A stretch of 64,000 bases of DNA from Isoetes taiwanensis. Lineage: Eukaryota; Streptophyta; Lycopodiopsida; Isoetales; Isoetaceae. The notes under the pieces are model-generated. The model saw only the letters and a list, made by a program, of their open reading frames with translations, did no database searches and was not told the origin of the DNA. Position 1 is the stretch's first letter, and every line of letters begins with the position of its first letter. Below are positions 1-13,300 of this stretch, in pieces. Made by a program: the position numbers and the translations under genes. The stretch is taken from positions 8,376,546 to 8,440,545 of the forward strand of contig JAJEKV010000009.1 of assembly GCA_021234155.1 (NCBI GenBank), given 5' to 3'.

Positions 1-3000
1 TGCAGATTCTGGAGTACGAAAAGCTGTATTTACTTCTTTACATTCGAATGGCACATTTTATGAGTTTTTGGCTCAGGCAGATAGCCTTAGGGCTATTTTT
101 ATTGCGTTGAATGATGAGGTAAATAACTTTTGGGAGTAGTTTGTTAAGTTTTCTTGGTATCAACTAGCAAGTAATCAGTTTGGCAGTGCTGGATAATTAT
201 GGATGCTAGATCAAGATGGATCTGTCATTTGGGAGTCCAAATGGATCAATCTAGATTTGAATGGTAAGAATAAATAACAAAATTCAGCCTCTAAAGTACA
301 AGCAAGGGGATATAATCACGAAAAGGCCTGGTTAATTTATTTATTCTGACAATAATATACCAATTTGTGCCGTAATACAAGTGGTCTGCTGTTGTCTTCA
401 GTGAACATTTACACGCCACCAGTTGGTGGAATCAGCAGCATGATAAAATGTTGCAATGCTATTAAAAAAGTGAAATCAAACACAATTGGAAAAGAAAAAA
501 GGAGTTTTAGGAAATGGTTGGGAATTAGAACTAGTGGAAAACCGAGGAAAGTCATTGTTAGTTAATTACTTTTCTTGAAGATCAAGGACTATAACATGGA
601 ATGGTGCCTTAAAGTTGCGTTTGCAGGTGAGGTGGCAATCTAAAAGGAGTGGATTTTATGATAGGCTTTAGTATCTTCCAAAAATATGCCTGTGTGAGTT
701 TCATAGGGGCCTGAGTCTTCCTAAATATGGATAGCTGCAGGAAAAGAGATGAGATGCAATGCTTTATATGTTAATTAGGTAATTATGCATGTCATTTATA
801 TGCTGAAAGCTAGATTGTCTTGTGGGCTTGCATACAGGCATTTGAAGTTCGAGAATTATCCATCAGAATGACTGGGAAGTTATCAGATAAAAATCCTGCA
901 TATGTTCTCCCTGCATTGCGTCGTCATCTTCAACAACTTCTAACTGACTTAGAACACAGGTTGCATATATGTGGAATCATATAAACCTCCCTTTTCTAGG
1001 TTTATGTAAGTAACTTAATATTATGCTTCTTGTGGCAGTGCTGACAGCAAAAACAGGGAGGAAAGTGCAATACTTTTAGGCTCACTGATCAGAGCTTGTG
1101 AGCACCTAATATTGCCTTACATAGTTCCAATTGAAGAGGTTTGTTAGTGTATACTCTTCATAACCCTTACACTTTCTCTGATTCTGGCTTTCAGAGCATA
1201 AATTTAACTTCTTGGCTAATGCAGGTGCTGGTTGCAAGACTTCGAGAAGGAACTGGGGGTAGTGGCAATAATGCCGTCATTGCAGGAGTGCTATCAACGG
1301 TTGGCGAACTTGCACGAGTGGTATGCATAGAATATGGACGAGTCTTACATGTCTAGTACTTGACCATGATGGTTATCTTGAGTTACAATAGTTGGTCAGG
1401 AAATTGAATTACCTATATGATGCCACCATGATAATGAAATATCTTGGGTTCGAATCGCAAAATTAAGTAGAATAATCAGCCCCTTCCATATGTATTTTCT
1501 CGTAAGTTCTGCATCCAGCAACACCGCCGTAACTGATTAAAAGAAAATTAATCTTGACTTTGAGCTCATAGTGATTAGTGATATGATCATAATCACGTGA
1601 TAATCTTTGCAGAGTGTGCCTAACAAGAATAAGATAATCCATATTTGCTCCAGCAGCACAGAATTTTTTCTTTCACCTTTTTAACTGCTGCAAACAATCT
1701 TTCATGTTGGCACAATCTTGAAGCCTCAAATTATGCATCTTACCTCAAATATGAGGTTGTCGTCAAGCTCCTGTTTGTACACAATTTTAAGAAAAACAAA
1801 TGCATGGAAGGTTTTAACATGCCTCAAATTATATCCCTTTTGAATTCATCTGATACAGTAGCTTTGAGCAATGTAAGAATTGTGGAATCTTTCTTTTTAT
1901 CTTCGGGGTAACAAGTGCCCAAGCAGTAGCAAGAACCTCTCCTAAATCACCGAGATTAAGATTGATTCAAAATTATCACAGCCAAGAGGAATAATTCCCA
2001 CCATCCAATAAGGCATTGGAGATAAATTTCCAAGAATGAAGAGCAGTCATGAAAATACACAGTAAATTTGACAAACTTGTATCAAACTTTAACTGTTCTG
2101 TCAAGAAAGCTAAGAATGCTACAGCAAAACCGACCTGGTAAGCCAGAATCTTGAGAAGTTCCCAGGCCAATCTTACAAAAAATTGCAAGATCTCTCAGGT
2201 TATCTCTTGTGATTCTTGGCTTCTTAGAAAGCCAAGACAAATCAGCCACAGGTAAGACTTTCAGATTAAACCATCCAGTTCCAGTATGTTCTGACGGGAG
2301 ATTTAGTGCACTTAATTTTATATCAAACCAAGCTCTAGTACCATGTAGACCTTGGATGGATGTACGGCTTTAGAAGAAAGATACAATGTAGGGTAGAAGC
2401 GTCTAAGCTAGAGCTCTAGCTAAATGGAAAAAACAACTAACTAGATGGAGCATAACCATGGCTTATATAGCCATGTCAGCAATGCCAGGTCAGCAGTGTG
2501 ATGTCATCACTGATTATTTATGGAGCTGTGGGGCAGCTTTCTCAGCCTTCTATTGGGCCACCCATCCAAAAACAGTATTGAACACCCATCCAAAAACAGT
2601 TTTGGATTTTTTTCCACTTCACTATTACCTCGAGAGGAAGGGATGCTATGTTGGTACAATGAAGGAAATGCGTCCTTATGGTAATATGTCTAAAGCTGTC
2701 TGCAGTGTCACAGATATGTCTAAAACTGTCTGCAACCGAGCTGTTAGGTGGCATGTAACAGTTGAGTAAACTTCACTTATAGGAGAAGAAAACGAACTGA
2801 CAACAATTATGTACATTCAATAATCCCAGTAGAGTATAAGGTCCAAAAACATTGAATTTAGTACTAGTAGTTTTATTTTCATGTTTTGTTCACATTATTT
2901 GTCAGTTTTCACCTCGTTGATTATTGAGGAGGTTCTATGGCTGTTTTTTAGGCCGGATGTGCAATAAGGCCATACTTTGAAGTGGTAATGCCTTTGATTG

Positions 3001-6000
3001 TCGAAGCTCTTCTTGATGGAGCAGCTGATAGCAAGCGTGAGGTTGCAGTGGCAACGATAGGGCAACTTGTGCATAGCACAGGGTATGTGATTTGCCTGTT
3101 TATTTCAAAGAATCAAGGACATCATACATCATAATCTGGCCACAACTATATCATGCAAATAAATCCGTAACTCTTCTCAAAAGCTTGGATTGACTATTTT
3201 TTAATACATATGAAGTCGAAGACTGTGTATTTCAAGATTGGGGGCCAATTATTGCAGCTTTGCAGAGGTTATATTTTTGTATATAGGTGACGTAGTATTC
3301 GTGACTGTTTAGTGAAAGAAGGGGGGATATTGCACTAAGGGAGGAGAGAGTAATTTCAATCAAAGGGTAAGATTTCATGCTTGGTCTTATCTCATAATTC
3401 GGGGTCGTATTGTAGTGCCAACATGTCAACATGAATAATCTGATTCTGTTCTTGCAAAAAATCTGCCTTTTTCATAGAATGTCATTTGTGGACTAAACTG
3501 AGTACCCCATTTTAGGATCAGATCCAGTTACATCTACCAAGAGCCTTTATAGTATGCAAGTTTGCTGATATGTTACAAGTTAAGTGTCTAATGTGCTCGG
3601 GAGTGTGGCAGCTTAATGGTTAATGGATGACAATTATGGTTAAAGAATCCATATATAATCACGCCGTTAAAATCAATAAAAAACCAATCTTAACCTTGTT
3701 AATAATGTTAGCACGCTTATAGAAAAGACCAAACGAGGGAGCAATGTCTTTGGGACGGGCATAAAGACCAACCAACTAGTATAAGAGGACAGGTGTAGAG
3801 AGCTCGAGCCGACGCCACCGGTTAGAGAGGAGAGCATCCTGACTCTTGGAGCTGGAATGGAGATTGGCGACTAGATACTTGAATCTTGTGGGAATTATTG
3901 CTGGAGTTTAGTTACTTCTGGGCTCTAGGTATTGACACGGTTTAAAATAATATCTTGAATTCTTACCTTCAAGGTATTGAGGAAAGGGGCTCACTAGAAA
4001 ACAAAGCGGCGCTTCTATCACACGCCATGGTTGCTGTCCATATTCTGTCAGGGAATGCAAAGCACAGCAGGAAAAAGTTGGATCTATGCCTCAAAATGGC
4101 TGGCATGACCAGGATTGTAACACGTTGCACAGGAAGTTGAAACATGCTTTGAACTTCAGCCCTGATATATTACCAGAAATTAAAGCTGAGTATAAAAGAT
4201 TCACACGGCGCAAAAAGAGGGCTTTCGAATCCAAAAACAGATATTACATGCTAAATCTTCTTTATAGTAATGCTTCTGGGCAGTTTTGGAGGAAATTGTC
4301 AGCTAGAAAATCAGATTGTCCGTTAAAAGATCTAGGGGTATGGTCCGCATATGCAAACTCTCTCTTAGATGTTAAGAACCAACAGTTCTCTCAAGATGAG
4401 CTAGATCCGAGGCCTTAAGCTTTTACCCTTTTTACGGTCTCTCTCATTGAAAGGGCCATACAAAAGTTAAACACAGGGAAAGCAAAAAATTGTGAAGAAT
4501 TACAAGCTGAGATGATTATACATGGGGCTAAGACATTGGCACCAGTGGTTGCAGATTTGTTTAATGAAGCTATTTGCATTGGTTTCCCACTGGTTTGGTC
4601 AAATAATGTTATAAAGCCTGTCCATAAGGTGGGTGATTCTATGAATCCTGCTAATTATCGCCTAATTATGATTGGGCATGTGATGGCAAAACTGTATGGA
4701 TCCGCATTGGATATGGTCCTTAGTGATTTTGCAGAAAATCACAGCCTTAGAGCCAAGGGACAAGCTGGTTTCAGGAAAAACTTTTTCACAATTGATCACA
4801 TCTTTTCTCTAAGGGCAATCATTGAGGAAGCGAAGGCAAGAAAGAGTAAAGTTTATTGCTGTCTTGTTGATTTCCGAAAAGCCTTTGATACTGTTCCTCG
4901 GAACAGGTTGTTTCAGAGGCTCAAAATGTTGGGGCTTTCTCACGAGCTGATCTGGGTAGTGTTGACATTATATGAGAATGTAATAGGTAGACTGAAAATA
5001 GATGGGCAGTTTTCAGAGGAAGTATTCAGTACAGTACAATTGGGGTTAAACAATGGTGTCCCCTCTCTCCTACTCTATTTGGCCTTTACATTGACGATCT
5101 TGAAAACTTTGTTCAGTCCTTAGGCGGAGAAGGCTTCATGCTTGCTCAGGAATGCATTCCAATTTTGCTTTATGCGGATGATGTGGTTCTAACACCAACT
5201 CCCCAAGGGCTCCAAAAACACTTGGCTGCCCTAGCAGCCTTTTGCAAAGATAGAGAGCCGCAAGTGGATCTCTACAAGACAAAAGTGATGGTATTCAATA
5301 CCTCTTGAAAAAATTGGAGAAATAACTCTTTTACTTTCCATGGACGACCTGTAGAAATTGTTTCTATATACTACTTGGGTGTTGAGTTTGTGGGCCCTCT
5401 TTTTAGATTGAGGGAGGCTGGTCAGGCAAGGATTGCAAAAGGATATGCTTCTCTTGTACAGCTAGAAAAACAGTGCTACCAACTCCATTTCCAAGATGTT
5501 CATGCAAAGCTCTTCCTATTTGAAATGTTTGTGGAGCCGGCAGCTTTATATGGTGCACAAATATGGGGAGTTGACCTACGGGCCAATGACTGGAGTCAAC
5601 TGGAGGGGCTCCAGAATGATTAGAAGCAAATATTCTGTACCCCATGATATAATGCTTTCTGAATTTAATGTGAAACCTCTGAAGGTTGAAATTGCCTTTC
5701 AAACAGTGACTTATTTACATAAGTTACACCGTTTTGGACAATCACAAGAAGGTCTAAAAAGACTTCCCTGATTGGCATATGTGTCGTTGGCAGACCAGGG
5801 TAAGCGCTGTTGGTTGACATCTAAATTGTTTGAGGAGATGGGTTTTTCTATGGGAAATATCCGACCTTCTTGGAGTGTCTTTATGTTTCAAATACATGGA
5901 TAAATCATGTCAAAGATCTGCCTGCTAAAAAGAAATTCTATAAGGATAACTTCCTAAATATATCCGCAGATGGTTTCATCGTAAAGCCTGAATATTTGGA

Positions 6001-9000
6001 TATTGATCTGCCAAATAAAGTGAGATACTCTATGGGGCAGTTTAGAGTGTCATCTCACCAGTTGGAGATTGGGGTTGGTAGGGCGAAAAATATTAGTCGT
6101 GAAGATCGGAAATGCCCAAACGTGCGATCTAAACATGGTTGAGTCAGAAGAACATTTTATTTTTACCTGCCCAACCTACTACATCATTAGAGGCAGATAT
6201 CATTGTCTTTTTAGAGACCCCACATCTTTACGACAGCTGGTAGAATATTACGATAAAAAATGTGTCTCTCACTTTGTACATGAACTATCCCTAAAAAGGA
6301 GAAATATTCTCAAACAAAAGAAACCGACGGGCCTGAAGAAAACAGAAATAACTAATTTCTTTTCATCTGAGTCAAACGATGATAAGATGATAGTGGAGGC
6401 ATCACAGAAGAGGAAGTATCCTGACCCTACAGGGGTGACTTTGCCACTGTCTAAGAAGATAAAACGATCAGCAGCCCTGAAACACATAAGGTCTTTCCAG
6501 AAGAGGCCGAGCATCAAGCATCAAAGCAAGCCAAGAAGGGGTGTTATGAATTACTTTGCAGCAGTCACAGGAACGAATGTGCTATCCCCATCAAACCCTA
6601 CCTGAGCAGATTCTTAGATTTTCACTATAAGTTCTGTTAACTTAATATTTTTGTTTGCATATTTTAGATAACAGGAGGGTTTTCCTCCTGGAGGTCTTGA
6701 ACTCTGTATGTGTTATGGTCTCATAGACCCTTCGGGTCTTACGTAGACGTTAATAAATCTTCCTCCCTCCCTCCCTCCCTCCCTTGACCCCTCTGGACTT
6801 TTGGACGTCATTGGATTGCTAGTCGACGGAGGAATAATCTTGTTCCTATGTTCTATTCTTTACTGCTTAACATAAACAGCCAAATCCTAGCATGAGCCTC
6901 TTAAGACAAGCCTGTGAGCTAGTGTAATCCTTATCTAAGATTTTTGAGCCTGAGTCGTCAGTTGAACAGCGAGTTAGATCCTCCAGAAGCTGAGCTGGAT
7001 TGGGTGGTGAGCGTATCTTGTAGTTTTTATGTCTTTTGTTTGCTTTTTTATATAAGAGTTGTATCTAGTATTTAGGTTGGTTAAGTTCCTGTATAAGATC
7101 TGGTTCTCTATCAGATTTGTCTTTGCATCAAGAGGATCCATATTTCACATTGTTAAAGTCCTCTGCTAGTATGGTATGGAAACTTCTTAAAAGTAGGCTG
7201 CTTTCTTTAACATTTCCACATTTTGAAAACAATAAGTTTTTAAATCCAGGAACATCCTGATATCCTACATGGATGCATCTATCTCTTTATTTGACTGAAA
7301 TTATTCATGTCCTTGCCCTATTTTTATTTGAAACAGTAGTCCAGTAGTTTCAGCACAATATATGCAGCATTTGCTTGTCAAGCTTGAAGAATTAAGAAAG
7401 TTTTTGAACCCTGTTCTGAGTATACTGATTTTTTAAGATTTTTGGCGGAGCTCTAGGCTTGATTTTCACTGACCTTTGCCCTTGCAGGTATGCCGTGACA
7501 CCATACATAAAACATCCTCAATTGCTTGATGTATTACTTCATCTACTGAATGGCGAGCTTGCATGGTCTACAAAAGTATTAAAGGTGTGAGGTGGATGCA
7601 ATTTGTAATGGAACCATCTATGCATTTTTCTTGGCACTGTTTTAGGTATTTGGATTATATTGTGGCAGGTATTGGGGATTATTGGTGCATTAGATCCACA
7701 TATTCACAAGCAAAATCAACAGAGCCTTCAGGCTGGTCATGCTGACCGCCAGTCAGCCTCCGAAGGAGGGGCACGTGCCCATTCTGTGGAAGACTTTCCA
7801 ACAGAAATGTGGCCATCTGGAGGTCTGTTTGCAACTTCTGATGATCATTATTCCACGGTATAGTTGCTGATCTTTTTGTTGGTCCCTTGAAAAGGAAATC
7901 TGTCTATTCACTTCATATAATACATCTGTGACAAAGCAGGTTGCAATCAATGCTCTAATGCGAGTTTTACGTGAACCTTCATTATCAAGTTATCACTTGA
8001 ATGTTGTGAAGTCGCTAATGTATATTTGCCGGGTAGGCATGCAAAATAATAAGTATAGAGCAATTCTGATTGTGCTTATACACTCTGATTTTGAACTAAT
8101 GTTGCAACTCTGATTGTGCAGGTTATGGGTCTTGGCTGCGTGCCATATTTGCCAAAGGTTAAATTGTTGTTTTTATAGTGACGTTAGTTCAACAGTTTGC
8201 CAACACACAAAGATTTTTTTTGCTCAGGTCATGCCAGATTTATTTCGTACAATTCATAGTTGCGAGGAAGGTCTGCGTGAATTTATATTTTGTCAACTTG
8301 CTGACCTTGTCACAATTGTGCGGCAGGTAAGGTGTTCTAAAACCTGAAGCACAATTGATGCTTGCAGTATAGGCCTTAAGTATTCAGAAAGGGACAATGT
8401 AAAGTGAATTAGGTGGTTATGAAAACTGAACTGCTATACATATATTAACTAAGATCATTTACAGCATATTCGTAAATATCTACCTGAAATTCTTCTTCTT
8501 ATATCGGAGTTCTGGTCGCTAATGATTGTTCCTGCGAGTTCGCGGCCGGCAAAACATTCACCGGTACTTACCTTTTCCTTATTTTGTTGATGTTGGTAAA
8601 ATTGGAAACCTAGTTCGTTAAGTGTTGAGACATCCTGCAACAGCATTCATGGATTCAGATAGTTGTTTATTTATTCCTTTTGCATTGAAGCTGCCCCCTA
8701 AGTGTTGAGACATCCTGCAGCTGCATTCATGGATTAAGATAGTTGTTTACTTATTCCTTTTGCAATTGAAGCTGCCCAAATTTCGGGTGTTTTAAGCTAG
8801 AGTTATAAGAGTTTTAAGATATAAAACTTTTATTGTTAGATATGATGACTAGGCATCTTGTGCTGATGAAACATGATACGGACATGTCAAAGCTGACATC
8901 TATGAAGTCATGACGGGGTAGGATAGACATGACGGACTAGGAATCTTGTGCTGATTCACTGTAAGATAGCCAGGATCCAAGGTGCAAAATGGAAAAGTAG

Positions 9001-10382
9001 GGACACCATCTTGTTGGCTAAAGCCATCTCTTCCATTCCTTATATTAGCCAAGCGACACATACCCCAGGATAACAACATAATCTTAGCTAAGACATAATT
9101 ATTAGTTGATATTCTACAACTGGTGATATTTACGGAACTTATTCAGATATTACATCTTGTGGAGAAACTTTGTGTTGCACTCAATGATGAATTTCGGAGC
9201 TATATGCCAGAGATCCTACCCCGCTGTATACAAGTTCTCTGTGATGCGGAACGATTTGGAGATTACAGCTACGTTCCCTTAATGCTTCACACCTTAGAGG
9301 TCTTTGGGGGTAAGCTTTTACTATAGGCGCTTTTGTTTTTGTAAATTTCATGCCCTTAACCGACATCTTTCATAGGTACCCTTGATGAGCACATGCATCT
9401 TGTTCTGCCTGTACTTGTACGACTCTTTAGACCAGACGTCTCAGACGCCCCACTTGAAATCAGGCGATCTACAATAAAAACATTTGCCCGTTTGCTTCCA
9501 TCTATGCAGGTATGGTTGGGTTAATAATTTATTGTGTAGCATTAGCAAAAATTGCCTTGTCGCATGACTAGTAACATGAAGGAATGTTAACGTATCCTAC
9601 TTTATGTTGGCTGGAATAATACTGCTGTTTTAGGTCATTCTAATATTGTTATTGTTTCATGATTAGGTTTCTGCACACGTATCAGCACTTCTGCACCCAC
9701 TAACTAGGGTACTTGATGGGTAAGTTCATCCAATTGTTGTTCTTTTTGGGCAGACAAAGGTTACATTTACTCTACCCTTAACTTGGCATTTATACTGTCA
9801 TGAATTCGATGCAAGCCGTTTCGTAAAAGAAAGGCAGGTCCAATATTTGTGAAGTGCATATACCAATGTTATCTTCCTTTAGGGCAGTTTGGTGTATTTA
9901 TGATTTCACCCATCTTACCACTAAATAATCCTCTCAGAGAAAAATTATAATTCTTGTTCCCTTTATTGTTTTTGGAAAATGAATTTGCAGTACAATTGAT
10001 GAGTTAAGAAAGGACGCAATTGATGCGATATGTGCATTGGCAACTGCCCTTGGCAGCGAGTTTGTCATGTTCATACCTTCAGTACGTAAGCTTCTGCAAC
10101 GGCATCATTTGCAGGTGAGGTTACTGTACTTATACTGTGTCTTATTATGTCTCATTATGGGTTTCTGCGAAGCAGTCCCCTCAGTTTGATGGAATTGAAG
10201 AACGCCTAAGAAAGCGAGAACCTATTCCGTCTGATCTACAAAGCAACATGGCTATTGTGTCGAGCAATGCTGCTGGAGATATACATGGACTGGCAGGAAG
10301 TCTACAACATAGTTTTGAGCTGGAAGGAGAACAAATTGACGTGGATGGTATAGATCCATCTACCCAGATGAGAAATTTTAAG
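1..10382 (+). CDS. TOR: TOR HEAT-repeat region, exons 1-16 of the window
   Basis: These exons encode the alpha-solenoid HEAT repeats that, in known TORC1, bind the Raptor and LST8 framework. Exons: 1-118 (acceptor CAG at 3-5, split codon), 838-959, 1039-1138, 1225-1320, 2952-3082, 7488-7584, 7669-7857, 7940-8032, 8122-8157, 8228-8326, 8465-8563, 9147-9309, 9376-9509, 9667-9719, 9991-10114 and 10176-10382. Diagnostic peptides include [46 protein letters not shown] and [17 protein letters not shown]. The Ser/Gly/Ala-rich linker in exon 7 (around 7720-7857) is the least conserved piece. The shortest intron, 10115-10175, is about 61 bp. Confidence 0.93.
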
Positions 10383-13300
10383 GTGATTTGTTTTTGACTT
10401 TTCTTCTTTCAACAGTAGAGGTTCTAATTGTAACGATATGCTAGTTGTTTATGGTTTCTCATAGCAGTTTTCATCCCCCTTAACTTTTTCTCCAACAAAT
10501 CTGCTTGAAAGGTCAATGAAGGGCAGCTTAGATCAGCTTGGGAGACATCTCAGCGAAGCACCAAAGAAGATTGGGTAGAATGGATGCGCCATTTTAGCTT
10601 AGAGCTCCTAAGGCAGTCTCCATCTCCTGCACTTCGTACATGTGCTTATCTAGCACAGAGACAGGTAGCCGACTATATATCTATCTGTAGCAATTAAGTA
10701 GCGGTTCTGACTCTTGTATGGTTTTGGCTTTGCTTTGTTTCTCTGTGGGCATTTACATTTATCAGAGTAAATTTCATTATTTCAGCCCCATATTGCAAAA
10801 GAACTGTTTGCAGTTGCATTTGTAAGCTGCTGGTCACAGTTATCTGATGGCTACCGGCAGCAGCTAGTTCGGAGTCTGAATTATGCCTTGACTGCTACAA
10901 ATATTCCTCCGGAGATTCTCGCTACTCTTTTGAATTTGGTAACCTTTTAAGTTTCATATTCAGTATCTTTGCTTTTCACTGCAAATTTCAAACAGGCAAT
11001 TTTATGCATTTTACATTTGGTAGGCTGAATTTATGGAGCGCGATGAGAAGCCTCTTCCTGTTGACACGAGGACCCTAGGCGGCCTAGCTGAAAAGGCATT
11101 TTTAGTTGTTTTAACCAATTCCTCATTATGCCCATCCTGCCTAACCTAGGCAATTCTTTCTGTTTTTTGATGGATTGCAGTGCCATCTGTTTGCTAAGGC
11201 CTTACACTACAAAGAAATGGAGTTTGACATGGAGTTGGAGAAAAGGAGAAAGGACATGGAGAGTGGCCATATGACATCAGATCCAAGGCTAGTTGCTGCA
11301 GTAGAGGCACTTATTCATGTCAACAACCAGCTACATCAGAATGAGGTACAGACAAAGTTGGCTCTTGAAGGTTAATATAACTTGTTTTTCTTATTGTTCA
11401 AGTTGTCTATGTACTTTCAATTAATACAATTGGGATGGAGATTCAATCTAGAATATGTTAACCTTCTCCTTCTTTCCAATGGGCGTTATAGAGCATTTAC
11501 TCTATTTTATTGGAAGTGTATTAATGGGATGGGATGCTAAATTTTATGTTCAGGCGGCTGATGGCATACTCAGATATGCACGTGATCATCTTGGCGTTGA
11601 GCTAAAGGAATCTTGGCAAGTATCTTTTTTGTCCTTGTCTAGCTTCTGATTGTGTACTTGATAAAAAAAACAGTGCAACAGTAAATCTATGCATTCAGCT
11701 CCAAGGCGTCTTAGGAAGAAAGTTAAAATAGCTATGATTTTGATCACCAGAACAGAAGATTTCTCTGGTTGTTAAGTGAGAACTTTAAAGTAGATCTGAT
11801 GTCCTTTATTGGGCAGTAGAAACATTTCTCTAGTCTTTAAGCAAAGCTTAAATATGCAAATAAAGATGTGTTGTAATTTCTCATCTTTTGAATGAGTTGG
11901 GAACTTCATTAGTATTCGGGGCATAACGAGCTTAACCACTTATTTACTCCGGAGCGACCATATGGTAGTGTGACCAGAAAATGCAATGTTGATTTTCGAA
12001 AATGTGTCTCCTGTAGATAATAAATTCCATGCCTCTTTCCGTCCTTCCTTAAAGAAGGATATCTGAATCTGAGGGGAATTTTTTCTTTTTGAGTATGAGG
12101 GGGATTGTTTCCTTTTGTGCATCTTTCTTATAAGGTCCTCAACGCAATTTTTCCCACTTGCTAAGTGTCGTTGGGTGACAGACCACTTAATACTACGTAT
12201 TTGTGTGGACATTGTTTAAATAAAGTAACTAGCGTGTGAGCCTTAAGTAAAACGTCATCGTTCTTCTTCATAGATTTGATAACTCTGCTGCGAATAATCT
12301 ACAGGTTGGAGAAGTTACAACGTTGGGATGATGCATGTCGTGCATACACAACAAAAGCATCGCAAGCAACATCACATGATTTATTAGAAGCCAATCTAGG
12401 TACTGCTTAATATTAGTTAGATAAATGCATACCTTCATCTATTCCATTTGCATTCAAGGTGCAAGTAAGGTTTGTGCTTGTGGCTTCTCTGTTTAACCTA
12501 GGGGCTGGCAACACAATGTGCTCTTGCATATTTTACTTTAAAGGAGGGAGAACTTCAGTTTTCCATCACAATACTTTATATGGTTTTCAGCATCTGCATA
12601 CACAATGTGAAGAGAAATGGAAATTATGTTGATACATGGGAGATTGCTTGGCTCTGTAAGGCCAATTTATATCGAATGTGATAAGTATACATGTAGGCCA
12701 GGAAATTAAAAACAAATCAGAATAAAATCAGCATCTGTTTTACTCTAGAATCATGAATGCCTATCATGCTGCCCCTGAGATAGAGCTGGGTCTGATTCTT
12801 CTGTGTGGAATGCTTCCAGTTTTTGCGTTTTGCATCAAGAGGTTTTTTCCGTCCTCATATAGAATTGATAAAAATCTATACCATCGTGTCACTTGAGCAA
12901 AACGATCTTAGACATAGAGATAAAGCACGTCATGTATTTCTGCTTGCAAACATCTAAGTTTACTTAGGGATTGGCCTCGTAAAAGGGACGTTAGAACCTA
13001 CCCAGGAGATGTGCTGTTTGCTGCAGGGCGCATGCGGTGTTTGGCAGCGTTGGCGCGTTGGGAGGAACTGAGTGCCATATGTAATGAGTCATGGGGCCCA
13101 GCTGATCCTACTGCTCGCCTTGAAATGGCACCCATGGTCTGCTATCTCCCCAGAGCCTAACCTTGAGGCATGTTGCAAGTAAGTTAATTATGACAACTAC
13201 AATGTCTGCAGGCAGCATGTGCAGCTTGGAATATGGGAGAGTGGGAAGACATGGCTGTATATGTTTCTTGTCTTGATAGTGGGGATGAGATGAGCATGAC

